From NCBI GenBank assembly GCA_964017195.1, contig OZ024887.1, positions 434,001-498,000 of the forward strand: DNA of 64,000 nucleotides, in the 5' to 3' direction. The notes under the pieces are model-generated. The model made no database searches. It saw only the letters and a list, made by a program, of their open reading frames with translations, and was not told the origin of the DNA. Positions within the stretch are counted from its first letter, which is position 1, and each line of letters begins with the position of its first letter. Shown here one piece after another: positions 1 through 10,929 of this stretch. The stretch is from Siderastrea radians (Eukaryota; Cnidaria; Anthozoa; Scleractinia; Rhizangiidae). Position numbers and translations under genes: made by a program.

Positions 1-1
1 C

Positions 2-547
2 TGCATCGCCACTGGAACTTGTTGGATCTATTTTCTGCTGTTCGGATGTGCATTTGCTTTGTTGCAAAACCGGCAATACGTTATAATGGGAACTGTATAC
101 AACTTACAGATTTTCTGTATTCTCATTGCTATCTTGGTTCTAAACTTTGTGATCTTATATCGCTTTCACAGATATTCTAAAAATACAGAAGCGCAAATCG
201 ATTCAGAGGCAAGTCGTCAACTGATGCTTCAAAGAGAAAGAAAATTCTTTAAGGCCATCGCCATCATCATCTGTGCATTTCTTATCTGCTTCACGCCATG
301 GTTCGTAGTACAGTTATTCATATACTTTTGTCTTCCGTGCAACCGTAATTTATCGTTGTTGATGTTGGTGTATGCATTCACTGCCGCTTTAATGTATGCA
401 AATTCAGGAGTTAATCCATTTTTGTACGCTTGGAGGTTTCCAAAATATCGAGAAACGTTCAAGCACTTCTTGAAGAAGCGGATTAAGTGCAGTAGCAGTG
501 AAAACCGACAACGCATGGAGGATTGTGTTTACGATACGAGATTTTGA
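2..547 (+). CDS. Receptor A: class A GPCR, 5' part outside window
   Basis: C-terminal half (TM4 to the C-terminus) of an intronless rhodopsin-class receptor. The frame is open from base 2 to the TGA at 545-547, so the gene starts left of the window. Visible are TM4, a short cysteine-free second extracellular loop, TM5, TM6 with CFTPW in place of CWxP, a CLPC pair at the TM6/ECL3 junction, TM7 with NPFLY, a basic helix 8 and the C-terminal tail VYDTRF. It is nearly identical to receptor A' at 17186-17732, its partner in the duplicated block, with a few substitutions such as F for L before PKYRE. It should be a plasma-membrane G-protein-coupled receptor. The ligand is unknown. The short ECL2 without cysteine resembles the melanocortin/adenosine/cannabinoid (MECA) group, but that is family-level inference. 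Confidence 0.9.
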   Translation, partial: CIATGTCWIYFLLFGCAFALLQNRQYVIMGTVYNLQIFCILIAILVLNFVILYRFHRYSKNTEAQIDSEASRQLMLQRERKFFKAIAIIICAFLICFTPWFVVQLFIYFCLPCNRNLSLLMLVYAFTAALMYANSGVNPFLYAWRFPKYRETFKHFLKKRIKCSSSENRQRMEDCVYDTRF

Positions 548-1986
548 TAGCAAACGTTTTTATAAAACTTGCAGAATCATAGTTAACATGAAATGAACTG
601 AGAAATAGTGTTAGGTATAAGTGTGACCCTTTCCTTAGCTACACACAGCAGAAGGATGGCCTTGCGCGTCAACTCTGAAAATGCAAACTGATGAGAATCT
701 TGCGGTTTGGGGAAATGGAAAAAAGGCGGCAACAGGAAGGGATAGTTTTAATCACTATAGCCCTCGTATACAAGAATGATTGAAAATATTTTCTTTAAGC
801 TACATCGGGCGCAAACGCTAAAAAAAGTTTTTGAAATATCTCCATAACTGTCTGGTTGTAATGTGAAAAAGTTTGAGTGAAAGCCCATGTTGACACAGCT
901 TTCCTTTCTCACAAAAATTAAGATTGCCTTTAGCAGTTTAAACTAAATTATAATATCCACCTTAGAAAATCAACACCAAATACCGGTTACACCAGTTTTG
1001 AAGTCAAGCTTCACTTTCTTCCGCGAGTCACCTTAATAAGGACCTGTTATTGGGAGTTATCCCTCCTAAATTATAAGAAGGCGCTTACGTCAGAGGCACC
1101 CAACGAGAAAATTTTTAGCAAGACACTTTAAATGCCAATTTCTGCATTCTTAGATTGTATCAGAGCTTTTTAAAGGCAAATTTGTGTAAGCTTATACATG
1201 TTGATCTGTTCGGCGTTTTTTAACCGAAACTTAAAGCCACAGAATATTTTAGGAAACTGAATCCTATCCGCCGAATTTCCGAGCTGCTAATGGCTGTCCG
1301 AAAATACTAACTGACCTTATTTTGCACTCTAAACGACATATTTGTCCCTCCGAAAACAATAGGAATTAATCAGTCCCCTTGTAACGAAAGTCTGAGGTGA
1401 TGTTTCGCCGAGGAAATCGCTAGTTTTCACTGGGATTAAATCCGAATATCTCAGGCGATTGAGGTCTGCCGAACTGATATTCGGCCGAAACGAACCGTTG
1501 GGTGCACCTGTTAACGTTTTCGTTTAGGAGCACGGTCAAACTGTGCGGTTCCTGTAATTTCCTTACGGCGAAAACTAATATTGCTTTCGACAGTTGTAAA
1601 TATTGTGAGTGTTTTTAATATGTATTAAAAAATAGCCTGCGTTGACAAAATCTTAACAGGAAACTTCATGTAAACTGAAAGTAACAAGTTACGTTATTTT
1701 TTCGTTTTTTTTTTTTTTTGTTTTGTTTTTTTTTTTTTGCTGTTGTTGTTGTTTTATGTCGATAGAAATTCGCTCAGAGTTATTACGGTGACAATTAGCA
1801 GTGAGTTGATAATACGCAAATTTATCAACGAACTTTTATTGACTTTAAACCAATCTCACAAACAACAGCAAATTAAAGCTGTTCGGGATTCGGCTATCAT
1901 GAGCGTTGATCACGCAGCATGAGCCAAACAGGAAGTTTGCAAAAATTAGCAGTTAAGAATACGATTCGAAACCTCTTTCTTGCAAA
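548..1986. other. Intergenic DNA between receptors A and B
   Basis: No gene is seen. The segment matches 17733-19146 downstream of A'. It contains a 416-bp insertion (1094-1509), a long T tract near 1696-1739 followed by GTT repeats, and about 150 bp just before the ATG that is nearly identical to the region upstream of receptor F. That last stretch is the best candidate for the B promoter and 5' leader. No TATA box was recognised. Confidence 0.6.
1094..1509. mobile_element. 416-bp MITE-like insertion with ACCCAACG ends
   Basis: The ends are inverted: AGG(TG)CACCCAACG on the left and its complement CGTTGGGTGCACCT on the right. The paralogous upstream region of pseudogene C (around 3465) lacks this segment and reads straight through from TTTTACG into TTTTCGTTTAGGA, so it works as an empty site. 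The same insertion, also 416 bp, sits at 18278-18693, so it predates the segmental duplication. No coding capacity. The superfamily is not determined. Confidence 0.65.
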
Positions 1987-2982
1987 ATGGCAGCCGTTAC
2001 AGGTCACTTTAATTTTTGGAATCTCACAGGCGAGGAAGCATTACAAAAGGCATGGCTTCGAGTAGGACATGTGAAAACCATATCCGCAACTGTTGCTGTG
2101 CTTGCGATGGTCGCGTCTCCTGTCATCGTGTTTGGCAATTCATTGGTCGTTTTATCAGTTTGGAGAGATCCTCTAAAGAAACTTCGATCATCTCCTTCAA
2201 ACTTTATCATCTTATCCATGGCCATTGCTGATCTCCAGGTTGGTTTGGTGGCGTGTCCATTAACTGCGTATTGGGGTTGGGCTTTATTTCTCAAGAAAAA
2301 TCCCACATTTCAACCTTTAAAGGCAGTTTTTTCTGTCCTAATAAATGTTAGTGTTGGACATGTGCTCCTTCTCACCATCGACAGGTTCTTTGCTTTGGTG
2401 ACTCCACTGAAGTATCGAGTAAAAGTCACAAATAAAAGAGTCTGCATCTCCACTGGAACTTGTTGGATCTATTTTCTGCTCTTCGGATGTGCGTTTGGTG
2501 TGTGGCAAAACCGATATTTTATACTAGGAACTATTTACAACTTACAGATCTTCTGCATCCTTATTGCTATCTTAGTTCTAAACTTTGCGATCTTATATAG
2601 CTTTCACAAACATTCTAAAACTACAGAAGGGCAAGACAATTCAGTGGGAAGTCGTCAAATGATGCATCAGAGAGAAAGAAAACTCTTCAAGGCCATCGCC
2701 ATCATCATCTGTGCTTTTCTTATCTGCTTCATGCCGTGGTTTGTTGTTCAGTTAATGATATACATTTGTATTCCCTGCAGCCGTAAATTATCGCTGTTGA
2801 TGTTGGTGTATGCGTTCAGTGCGGCTTTAATGTATGCAAATTCTGGGGTAAATCCATTTTTGTACGCTTGGAGGCTTCCAAAATATCGAGAAACTTTTAA
2901 GTACTTCTTGAGGAAGCGGACGATGGGCAATAGCAGTGACCAGCAAGGCATGGAGGATTTTGTTTACAATACGAGGTTTTAA
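1987..2982 (+). CDS. Receptor B: intact class A GPCR, fusion of two paralogs
   Basis: A 331-aa intronless receptor, starting at the ATG of MAAVTGHFNFWN. By eye: sequon NLT at 12-14; TM1 about 35-58 with GN at 50-51; TM2 about 72-95 with AD at 81-82; TM3 112-136 ending DRF (132-134); TM4 153-173; TM5 178-205; TM6 235-260 with CFMP at 247-250; CIPC at 261-264; TM7 270-296 with NPFLY at 289-293; tail ending VYNTRF. There is no cysteine at the usual start of TM3 or in ECL2, so the canonical disulfide is absent. The N-terminal 50 or so codons and the upstream DNA match receptor F. From about codon 51 onward it matches pseudogene B'. It therefore looks like an unequal-crossover fusion that kept an open frame. 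Ligand unknown. Confidence 0.93.
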   Translation: MAAVTGHFNFWNLTGEEALQKAWLRVGHVKTISATVAVLAMVASPVIVFGNSLVVLSVWRDPLKKLRSSPSNFIILSMAIADLQVGLVACPLTAYWGWALFLKKNPTFQPLKAVFSVLINVSVGHVLLLTIDRFFALVTPLKYRVKVTNKRVCISTGTCWIYFLLFGCAFGVWQNRYFILGTIYNLQIFCILIAILVLNFAILYSFHKHSKTTEGQDNSVGSRQMMHQRERKLFKAIAIIICAFLICFMPWFVVQLMIYICIPCSRKLSLLMLVYAFSAALMYANSGVNPFLYAWRLPKYRETFKYFLRKRTMGNSSDQQGMEDFVYNTRF

Positions 2983-3978
2983 AATCAAACGTTTTCAAAA
3001 ACTGGCAGAATCGTAGTTTAAAATGAAATAACCTGAGAAAAAGAGCAAAACAGTGCGACCTTTCCTTCGCTTTAAGGCTCTACACGGTGGAAAGATGCCT
3101 TCTCGATAGCGCGTAGAAATGCAAACTGATAAAAATTTTGCAGTTTAGGCAAATGAAAAAAAAGGATGCCAACAGCAACGGGTCTGTTTTAATCAAAACG
3201 ACCTTCGCATAAAAGAATGGATAGAGAGAGATTGCTAAGCTTCATTAGGAACAAATGACTAAGAAACGTTTTTGAAATATTTCGTTAAGTGAATGGGTGC
3301 AATGTACAGGAGCTTTAGTGAAAGCACACGTTGACACAATAGAAAAACAACACCTAATATCAGTTATAGCGGTTCTAAAGTCGATATTTCCTTTCGTCCA
3401 CGAGTCACCTCAGTTAGGATCTGTTATGTGAGTTTTTCCTGCTCAGAAATAATGACATGCTTTTACGTTTTCGTTTAGGATTACGGTCAAACTATATGGT
3501 TCCTAAATTTCCTACTATTTGTAAAAGCCTTAGCAATGGGCACATGTTGACACAGCCTTCCTTTCTTACAAAAGGTAGAGACTGCCGTTGGCAGTTGAGG
3601 CTAAATTAAAATCACTAAAGCAAAAAACCAACCCCGAATACCAGTTGTACCAATTCTCTGAAGTCAAGCTTTACTTTAGTCCACGAGTCATCTAAAAAAG
3701 GTTTTGTTATGGGACTTATTCCCTCGACGTTTACATTATTTTCTTTAAGGGTTACGTTCAAGCTGGGTTTCCTTAAGACAAAAACTAATATTGCTTTCGA
3801 CGTCTTAAATGCTGTGAGCTTATTTCAAAAGGTATTGAAAAATACCCTGCTTTGACCAAATCTTAGCAGGAAAATACGCGTAAAGTAAAAGGCGGTAACA
3901 AGTTGTCTTTTCTTTATTGTTTTTGTTTTCTTTTTGTTTTCGGTTGCTCATTGTTTCGTTTATGTCGAGAGAAATTTC
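2983..3978. other. Intergenic DNA between B and pseudogene C
   Basis: No gene is seen. Matches 22891-23883. The second half resembles the upstream flank of receptors B and F (shared T-rich tract and a TATGTCGA(T/G)AGAAATT stretch), so pseudogene C kept part of a receptor-type 5' flank. Confidence 0.55.
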
Positions 3979-4538
3979 CCACTGCAGTATCGAGTAAAGG
4001 TAAAAAATACAAACGAGTCTGTATCGCCATAGTAAGTTGCTGGATTTATATTCTGCTGTTTAGATGTGCATTTGGTTTCTGCGATAAACAATTTACCATA
4101 CTGGGAACCACCTACAACTTATAGGTTTTATTTATTTCTTATTTGTTTTATAGTATTGTGATCTTATTTCGTTTTCGCAAACATTCAACCACTGTAGAAG
4201 CACAGGAAGAGTCAACAGCGAATCGTCCGCTGATCCTTATCTTGATTATGATCAGCTCCATTGCCACTGTTATCTTTAAACTTCTTTCCTATTTCGTGCC
4301 CTGGTTCACGGTGCAGATATTAATTTGTTTGCAGCCGTAGTTTATCGTTGTTCATGATCAGGTGTATGCATTCACTGCCGCTTTATTGCACGCGAATTCT
4401 GGGGTTAATCCATTTCTGTACGCATGGAGGCTGCCAAAATATTGAGACAAATTTAAGTACTTCTCGAAGAATCGAAGGTGGTGCAAAGGCAATGAAAACA
4501 GTCAAACTGAGGATTGGGTTTACGATACTAGGCTTTGA
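3979..4538 (+). pseudogene. Pseudogene C: receptor F-like, TM1-TM3 deleted
   Basis: Homology to receptor F begins abruptly at the CCACTGCAGTATCGAG of intracellular loop 2 and runs to the tail codons for VYDTRL at 4538. Everything from the 5' leader through TM3 is missing, and the upstream promoter-like DNA is joined directly to loop 2. Inside there are in-frame stops and frameshifts, for example TAG after TTYNL near 4122 and after CLQP near 4338, and ATTGAG in place of ATCGAG near 4440. The 3' flank is the same as that of F, so C derives from an F duplicate. The same deletion is in C' at 23884-24444, so it predates the block duplication. No function is expected from the protein. Confidence 0.85.
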
Positions 4539-5815
4539 TATCCCTCCGTCTTTTCCAACGCCTTATTGCACCTGGAAATAAGTAAGAACGTCAAGCTTTC
4601 GAGAATGAAAAAAACTGAAGATGGATCACCTAGGCAGGTGTCTATCCGGTTGCACCTAATCAATAGAGATATTGTAAATGCAAATTAAACCACACGGGAG
4701 AGGCCACGCCGATGTAGTCAATTCAATTAAACTAGTAGGTGAAGGTTTATGAAAATATGAGGCATTTCCTTTAGTGATAGCTCAAATATACTAGAGGCAT
4801 ATAAGGTTCGGCAATCTAAATCATGACAAAACAACTCGATTCGCCATTACTTCTAATGGAAATCTTCAATTGCCAAACAAACTAATTTGGCCTAACTGGT
4901 GAAATGAATGCGGTTAGTCTTCCTGTAGGCATCATTACTAAAAGAACAGCTTGAGCAAAGGTATTAACAGTGACGTCTCTTTTCTTTTTTTTCTTAATTA
5001 AGACCTTAGTCAATCAGTATTTTAAAAATGGAAAATGTAAAAGTATAGAAAATAAACCAGTAAATAAATCGTATTCTGAATGTACACCGCGTCACTAAGC
5101 AATCTAAAATATCGAATCATTGGAAATTGGGCCACAGAGTGGACTAATAAATAAGAGCACCCGAGAGAAAACACACCATGACCTAGGATTTATTTAACCT
5201 ATGTAGTCTTATCTGAAATCTTATCATGAGGTTTCACAAAAACTACCATTAGATCCAATACTAATTTCCACAACTAATGCCTTATGAAATCTATTAGGTT
5301 CAAACTTTGTTTACTTTTAAGACAAACGTTTTTAATGATGTTGACGAATTGAAAGGAAATTTCAAGATTATTTGCATATATATGAGTTTTATAGATATCT
5401 CATTACCTTCGTAACACCCAGGGATTTTATTCTAACAGGGACGCAGAAACAATAATTCTCTGATTATGAGTTTCTGCTACAAGGCAGGTCTAGTGACAAG
5501 GGGGTGACAAAGCGGGTCTATCAAAATCATGAAATAATTTCTTCCTTTGCTGATGAAAGTGCAGCCTAACACTGAGAACTGATTTCTCTCTATGAGGAGT
5601 ACAAAGGAACGGTAAATTTTTCTCCAGAAGGGGATCTACCATATTCATCTCAATAGGCAGAAAATCTCGAGGAAAATTAGACACGGCGGTAGACACTACA
5701 CTATTTTACGTAGATTAGGTAAAAAAAACATCGCAAAAACTTTTTTGGTCATCTTAAAACTGCTCAAAAACAAACAGATTCTAAACTGTGATTAATCAAC
5801 AACAGTGAAAACAAA
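4539..5815. other. Intergenic DNA between C and D
   Basis: No gene is seen. The first part resembles the 3' flank of receptor F (20140-20900). The segment as a whole matches 24445-25726. It is AT-rich with no clear repeat structure. Confidence 0.5.
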
Positions 5816-6555
5816 ATGTCAGCACTGTTCGGTCACATGGATTACTGGAATGTATCGGGAGACATTCTCGCGAAGGAGATAAAAAACGGTATGAGAGAAG
5901 AACCTGTAGGCCAAGCGGCATTTTTTAGCATCTGCTACTTTATTTTATCCGTACCAACTGTACTGGGAAACGCACTTGTCATTGCCGCGGTATGGAAAGA
6001 CCCACTGAAGACACTGAGGTCTTCACCTACAAACTTCATTCTGCTGTCGTTAGCAATAGCTGATTTGTTGGCTGGAGCAGTTTTTGGCCCGGGCGCCGGG
6101 CTGTTTTATCTTCGCCTTGCACTTGCTTTTCTTGTTTGTATCTTCTCATATTAGAGAAACTATACAGACATCATCAGACTAGAATTATGCAGGAAAATTC
6201 TCAATCTAACCTAGTTTTACTTTGTCAAAGAGAGAAGAAAGTGTCTATGTTAATTCTGTCGGTCGTTTTGGTATTTTACTTATGTTGTTCCCCATGGCAA
6301 ATAAATCAGGCTTTGCTTTTTTTCTGCCGGGTTTGTCATGAACATTATAGAGCGTGGATGGTTTTTTATCATGTGGCAACGCTTCTCCTTTTTCTAAATT
6401 CAGCCCTAAATCCTTTGTTATACTCATGGAGGTTTTCAAAATTCCGAGCTACTTTCAAATACTTCCTGACAAAAGTTTGCAGCCAAAGAAGACACCGACA
6501 AAGAAGGACTATCTGCATCACTGAAGAAAGGCGATCATACGACACAAAGTTGTGA
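5816..6555 (+). pseudogene. Pseudogene D: D-type receptor with 280-bp deletion
   Basis: The start codon and TM1-TM2 are intact (MSALFGHMDYWNVSG through LFYLRLAL). The sequence then jumps to the end of TM5 (CLYLLILEKLYRHH) in another frame, and the first frame ends at TAG near 6154. Against intact D' (25727-26746) about 280 bp are lost, corresponding to 26035-26315. This removes TM3, the DRY motif, TM4 and most of TM5. The loss is not a multiple of three, so the frame shifts. The deletion ends share only a base or two, which suggests end joining. The rest, including CxxC, NPLLY and the SYDTKL tail, is preserved, so the break is recent. Confidence 0.9.
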
Positions 6556-7385
6556 CAATGCCTTCTTACTAACAAATATGATAGGCCACATCAAAGTTTT
6601 TTTAAATCTTGACACTGGGTTTGTACGAAAGAAACCCGTGGATGATACTGGAACGAGAGCCATGAGATATTTAGAATCTTAACTGTTGCCAGTGTTGGCA
6701 GATTCTTATTGAACTTGCAAACTTTAATACTCATTTTATAACTACTGGTTTCCATGCTGAGGCAGATGTTTCAAATGATATGAAACCATTCTGCTTTCAG
6801 TGAGAAAATCATTTCATTTTTTTTAAAATTAGAGCTGAATCATCATGTCATCTAATTACAATGTGTTTGTCGTATTAATATCAAGAAAGAACGAGTGGTC
6901 TGATTGCCTTTTCATTGAGTTTGCGGAAGAGTAATAACTTTATGTTTACATAACGTAGGAAAACTCTTCAGGGTGATTAAAAACATTGCCAGATTCCCAT
7001 GGAAGGAATAAAAAGTGTTTATCGTGATAAAATTCTTTATACTAAGCTCAGTATTTAGCCTGGGCTTTGGCAGAACGCTCTTGCATTGCTTTCAAACATT
7101 TGTGCCTTTTTTCATATGCGTTCATTCATATCCACCAAGCATTCATGTCCACCTTATGTGTTCTCCTAGAAGTTATCTGTTCTGTTAGCAAAAACACTTG
7201 GCATGACATTTCATTGTTCAAGGAATTTGATACTTGAGTGACAACCAAATTTTGACAGTTATGTTTTGTTCAAAACAGACTAAAAAAAATTCAAAGGGAC
7301 AAGTCTGACAAGTCAAGTACAACGCAATCTAGCTGATTACTAACAAAGTGTCCCGGGAATACTTGCAGATGATTTAAGATGATTT

Positions 7386-7496
7386 GAAAGAGTGTTTCAC
7401 CAGGATATACAAACACCGACAAGTGGGTTGAAAAAAAAAAAGCCGAGGTTTTTAACCGACGTCGATGTGTTTGGATACCTGATGAAACACTCTTTC
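7386..7496. repeat. Fold-back repeat, copy 1
   Basis: Imperfect inverted repeat: GAAAGAGTGTTTCA with CCAGGATATACAAACA on the left pairs with TGTTTGGATACCTG and TGAAACACTCTTTC on the right. The central loop holds an A run and GTTTTTAACCGACGTC. The second copy is at 27577-27685. Probably an old MITE or hairpin repeat. Confidence 0.6.
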
Positions 7497-8363
7497 AATT
7501 GTTTGATATAATTTCTCAAACCTTTTGATAATTCTTGGAGAAATTCAAAGCAAAAGTTCGCAAAATGTTATGCTAATCAAGGTCAGGTATCCACATCACC
7601 GTTATTTTCTGTTACGAATTATTATTAATGAGTTTGTCATTCTCGTTTTCCTTTCATTCAAGACAGATTTTGCAAACTAGAATTGGCGTAATAGAGACGA
7701 GAGATATTTGGCGTAATAGAGTTGAGAAAATCAAGTACCGGTAGTCAAAGTTTATCTCAAGGAATTAAACAAGTGAAAATACATTTTGAAAATAAATTTT
7801 GATTTTTTTGTTTGATTTCTTCATATATGAAGGTTGTTTGTTTTTTGTCGTAAGTTTTATCTTTTTACAATATTTTAACTCTTCTTAAACGGTTCCATTT
7901 CTTTTGATTTAATTTTGACGGCTTTCTGAGGTTTTTGGAAAATGTAGGAATTCAGAATAGAGCATTCAAGATGGCAGATTGCAGATAACTTTTAACTACC
8001 ACGACATTTGACCTCAACATCCTATTTTTTCGGACCAGGAAACCATTATGGGCGTACTGTACACCCTCTCATTTTCATATAGAAAGATTACAATTAGTTT
8101 AACTGCTCAGGAACTCTAAAACACCCCAGAGGAAGAGACCTATGGTTTATGTATTCATACATCTCCTGTGAAGGCTGTCGTTAAACATCATTTTCTGTAT
8201 TTTATTACATCGTAACTGTTAAGGAGTTTATCGAAAATAATAAGAGGGAATTGAAAATAGTAACAGGACGTTGTAACGCATAGTCGCGCTATTAATTATG
8301 ATGTTAAGTTCGTAATATTCATTTTACATTATCCAGGAAAATGTCGATATGAAAATAAATAAG

Positions 8364-8386
8364 CAAACAAACAAACAAACAAACAC
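8364..8386. repeat. AAAC microsatellite
   Basis: About five tandem CAAA units. The same array occurs in the right block near 28558-28580. Confidence 0.8.
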
Positions 8387-9872
8387 AAAATATCAAGTAT
8401 TCTTCCAGGATTTGAAGGATTTGAAGAGGGAAGTAAAGCGGTCGTGGATTTATGAAGTTTGATTCCGTGTATGCTCACAATTCAATTTTATCGTGCTCAA
8501 CCCGGTTGCTTTTATTTTCCTTTTTATCTTTTGCTGTGTTTAAGCCATTTAACAAACGTGTCTTCTGGTGGAAAAATTTGAGTCATATTTTTCTTCCATT
8601 TTTCTAGTGAAAATTCCTTGGTTTTGATGTGCAACCCTGGCCAAATTCATCTTATGTAGGCACGACTTGCAAGATCTCATCCCACTGCATCGGCTGACTT
8701 CCAAAAGCACCTTTGGTCGTGAAAAGTGATGAGCAAAAACTAGCACAAGAAACCTGGTCCTTTATGGGCGGGTATGGGCGGGATGGGGTGAACAGGTTAG
8801 ACCAGTCTGTTTTCGGTCACTCTAACTAAACATTAACGTCATGAATGCCATGGTTACACGACATTTCCACACGACTAATTGACCCAGCACCAAAGACGTT
8901 TTAAGGACATTTTTCGTCAGAACACGATTATCCTAGCTACACCCTTCAATCGATGTCACCTGCTCAAACAATTTGCCTTCGCCTTTGTAATGAAGCAATC
9001 AGAAACCCTTTTGACACAAAAACCCTCAAAAGTTAACATCCTGAAAGATTATATTTTGGTTGAAAACATAATATTTACTAAAGAAAAGCGGAAAATCAAA
9101 GAGCCCCCTTTTATTTATAAAGATTTTTGATAAATTTGCTGCATGGAAGTTTCACAATTTAAATTCCATTTGTCACAAGCTAGGCTACTACAAACTTTTT
9201 GCTGCCGCCAAAATATCGAAGAATTGGAAATTAATCCCCTCCCCCTCCTCCCTAACAAAGCTTAAGAACCTTTAATGTATGATCTCCCACTCATTAATTA
9301 AAAACTGTCAACGCTTAATAGTGACCAAAATCCAATTCCTCTTTCGAACATCAATAGATTGCTAATCAGTCAGGTAATCAGAATAGTAAAAATTATCAGG
9401 TCTTGAGGTCATCAATTCTACATAGCTCTATGCCTTGAACGTTTGAAAAGATATACGAAAAGAAAGAATAATTGACGTATAACACCTCGAGATCTCAACC
9501 CTAAGAAAAACCTGATAGGTAACAATTAGCTCAAAGTAGTCTGTTTACCTTAATATATAGGATTTCTATTGTTTGCATGTCTTGTTATTAATGCGTGTAA
9601 CTGGGATGAGACTGTTTCATGGTTACTAGATAAACACTAATCAATTCGCACCTTAGTTTGGGTCTAAAATTGTGATCTAAAAATTATCTCACGTTTTGTT
9701 GCTGTCTACTAAAAAGTTCCGTGTAGAGATCACTTTACAACAAGACCGAGGTGCAGCTTACTGGCGAGAAATACACATACAAATAGCAACAGGAAAGATT
9801 AACCACTTCTGCGTATTACAGTGATAAGCAGAGGACTCCAGCGGTCCCAACGCCTTTTGAAACAAAAAGAAA

Positions 9873-10772
9873 ATGGAGGTCGAAAACGCCAGTTTTTCGA
9901 ACAGCCATGAAATCTGGAATTTCTTGGGAAAGAAAAAATCGTTGGCATTAGTGGTCGGGGTTATCATGGTGGCTATGTCTCCTGTCATTGTTGTAGGAAA
10001 TACGTTGATTATCATCGTTGTTTGGAAAGACCCCTTGAAGAAACTTCGCTCGTTCACTTCCAGCTATATATTATTGTCAATGGCCGTTGCTGACTTTTTA
10101 TTGGGTTCCATCCTGTGTCCTTAGCGCTGATTGGTCTCTGCTGACAGGCGTGGGAGATCAAACAACTTTTTGGGTGGGCGTGCCGCTAGCGATAAATACT
10201 GTATTAACCAGGGTGTCAGTTGGTCATGTGTTATTACTGACAGTTGATAGACTCTTCGCGTTACTTGCACCTCTGTAGTATCCGTTGCAGTTTGGGGATA
10301 CGCGTTGGATTTGGGCGTTTTACACGGAGCGCTTTCAGCAATCTTCATTGTTTGCAGCATAATTTACACAGCGCAAGTTCTTATAGCTGTCACCTCCATA
10401 ATCTGTATGAATATTGTACTGCTGCATCATTTTCGTTGTAATCCCACGAGGGGCGATAATTCCATGGCGTCCGTTCCAATCCAACATTTCTATCACAGAT
10501 AGAAGCATCTTTGTAAAACCATAGCTCTGATAGTTTGTGCATTCTTGGTTTGCTTTACTCCTTGGTTTATCATTAAATCATTTTTGTATTTTTGCATGTT
10601 ATGTCGGTGGAGCCTGGACTCTCTTATGAAAGGACTCTGGTTTTCATCGCTCTTTGTTTATACAAATTCTGCGCTGAATCCCTTTCTATATTCGTGGAGG
10701 CTGGCAAGATTTCGAGACTCTCTTGACCAAAGGTCATCGCAGAGGCATTCGGCGAGAACATTTAGAACCTGA
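9873..10772 (+). pseudogene. Pseudogene E: divergent receptor, several breaks
   Basis: Starts MEVENASFSNSHEIWNF and aligns with E' at 30107-31046. Breaks seen: a 2-bp deletion that turns the CP-LHAD region into a TAG near 10124; a TAG after LLAPL near 10278, followed by loss of about 40 bp covering the start of intracellular loop 2; and a TAG in place of GAG near 10500. TM6 (CFTPW), CMLC and NPFLY are intact. The family PDZ-like tail is absent: the frame ends RTFRT. By sequence it is the most divergent member of the array. Confidence 0.88.
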
Positions 10773-10929
10773 AGTGTTTGATACAAGACTGTAGTTTATT
10801 TGACATAAAAAAAAATTGCCTTAGAAAAGTGAAAGGCGTATATTATTTTGTCACTTTTTTGGGGCTGACTCGCATGCGCAAAAAAAATTAATGGCAAACA
10901 AATAAATCAGCAGACAAGCCCATGTGGGG

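Larger units (their letters stand above)
6556..9872. other. Intergenic DNA between D and E
   Basis: A 3.3-kb stretch matching 26747-30106. No supported gene. Short open frames here are shared by both copies only because the duplication is recent. It contains a fold-back repeat (7386-7496) and an AAAC microsatellite (about 8364-8386). Small indels distinguish the two copies. Confidence 0.55.

Noticed and set aside
2004..2306. Open frame on the - strand opposite receptor B (and similar frames opposite A', F, D')
   Set aside because: These are antisense shadows of conserved receptor codons. They appear in the same place opposite each paralog and have no independent features.
8549..8746. A 65-aa - strand frame conserved at 28744-28941
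   Set aside because: Conservation is explained by the recent block duplication, since flanking non-coding DNA is equally similar. No domain or start context supports it.
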